This document shows, one piece after another, positions 63,661 to 64,000 of a stretch of DNA of 64,000 bases. The DNA lies in the NCBI RefSeq assembly GCF_947507565.1, contig NC_089180.1, forward strand, positions 1,798,001-1,862,000, written 5' to 3'. The translations under genes and the position numbers were made by a program. The notes under the pieces were generated by a model that saw nothing but the letters and a program-made list of their open reading frames with translations, was not told where the DNA came from and did no database searches. The DNA is from Oscarella lobularis. Taxonomy: Eukaryota; Porifera; Homoscleromorpha; Homosclerophorida; Oscarellidae. Within the stretch, counting starts at the first letter, position 1; each line of letters opens with the position of its first letter.

Positions 63661-64000
63661 AATAGCTTCAAAAATTTAAAAAATCGTAGGGATTTGTAAA
63701 TGCGCTCGAAAATGGGCTGAATCGTGCCTCAATCGCGCCTAACGACCCACGATGTTTCGAATTTTGCCGAAATATGTTAGGTAAAAACAGCGTCTTTTTA
63801 GCTTCAAAGCCAAAGAATACTGCCTTTTATTTATACTACTGGCGTTTTCGGAAAGCTCGGCGACAAAAATGGGAAGTTGTAGACGATACTATTTGTACGA
63901 GGGTCCCCGCCCGATGCGCTTTCGTTTCAGTGAAGCAATGCCATATTTGAGCATTTTCGCCAAAGAAAATGCGCTTGCCAGAGGCTAGATAAGGTAAATT
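63661..64000. other. No recognisable feature
   Basis: Right edge of the window; possibly the continuation of the repeat that starts at 63440. Confidence 0.4.

Overview
The window is animal nuclear DNA. Genes have short spliceosomal introns, often 35-60 bp with GT-AG ends. Metazoan families are recognisable: a BTG/Tob protein, AKT kinase, VPS16, MYCBP2, a G9a/EHMT-type SET methyltransferase, an A1CF/RBM47-type RNA-binding protein and an EMI/EGF receptor. Intron size, the families present and the transposon load suggest a sponge; a cnidarian cannot be excluded. No bacterial or organellar segment was seen. A 200-N assembly gap lies at 20189-20388.

Layout. 1-3.2 kb: an (ATTC)n array, a short tandem repeat and a broken EMI/EGF gene (minus). 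3.4-8.3 kb: a TIR-bounded DNA transposon with an apparently intact ten-exon gene. 8.4-11.3 kb: a Helitron that has lost its HUH nuclease segment, then a 350-bp MITE. 11.4-16.5 kb: an unrecognised secreted/anchored protein built from two homologous modules. Its first intron holds a satellite fold-back enclosing an antisense HECT ligase fragment. 16.7-20.2 kb: a PHD-finger ORF, a DDE_4 transposase tail and genes of repetitive families. 20.8-22.2 kb: tyrosine recombinase, Ty3-type integrase and LINE fragments. 22.5-26.3 kb: VPS16 fragment, kelch ORF, SET methyltransferase. 26.3-33.6 kb: satellites, MITEs, LTR-element debris. 33.9-34.7 kb: an ORF like very-large-GTPase C-termini. 34.9-36.6 kb: two MITEs sharing ends with the 3.5-kb transposon. 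37.2-39.3 kb: a hypothetical ORF and MYCBP2 exons. 39.5-41.9 kb: a 57-bp satellite split by a piggyBac-like insertion. 42.9-43.3 kb: the intact BTG/Tob gene. 44-50.2 kb: MITEs, Tigger relics, a DDE transposase tail, a Mutator-like MITE. 50.5-53.2 kb: an AKT pseudogene. 54.1-56 kb: a LINE with a restriction-like endonuclease. 57.2-60.2 kb: a 1-kb palindrome and the N-terminal part of a transposase. 61-62.4 kb: tandem units ending in a Helitron 3' terminus. 62.5-63.4 kb: an A1CF/RBM47-type fragment.

The window is mainly a transposon and pseudogene accumulation zone. Nearly every recognisable host gene is truncated and frameshifted. In contrast the 823-965 codon transposon gene at 3.9-7.3 kb is open with consistent splice phases through all exons, and BTG/Tob is intact. 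The intact transposon gene is the best candidate for an active, poorly described element. All gene calls come from reading the sequence and recalled family motifs; no database search was possible.
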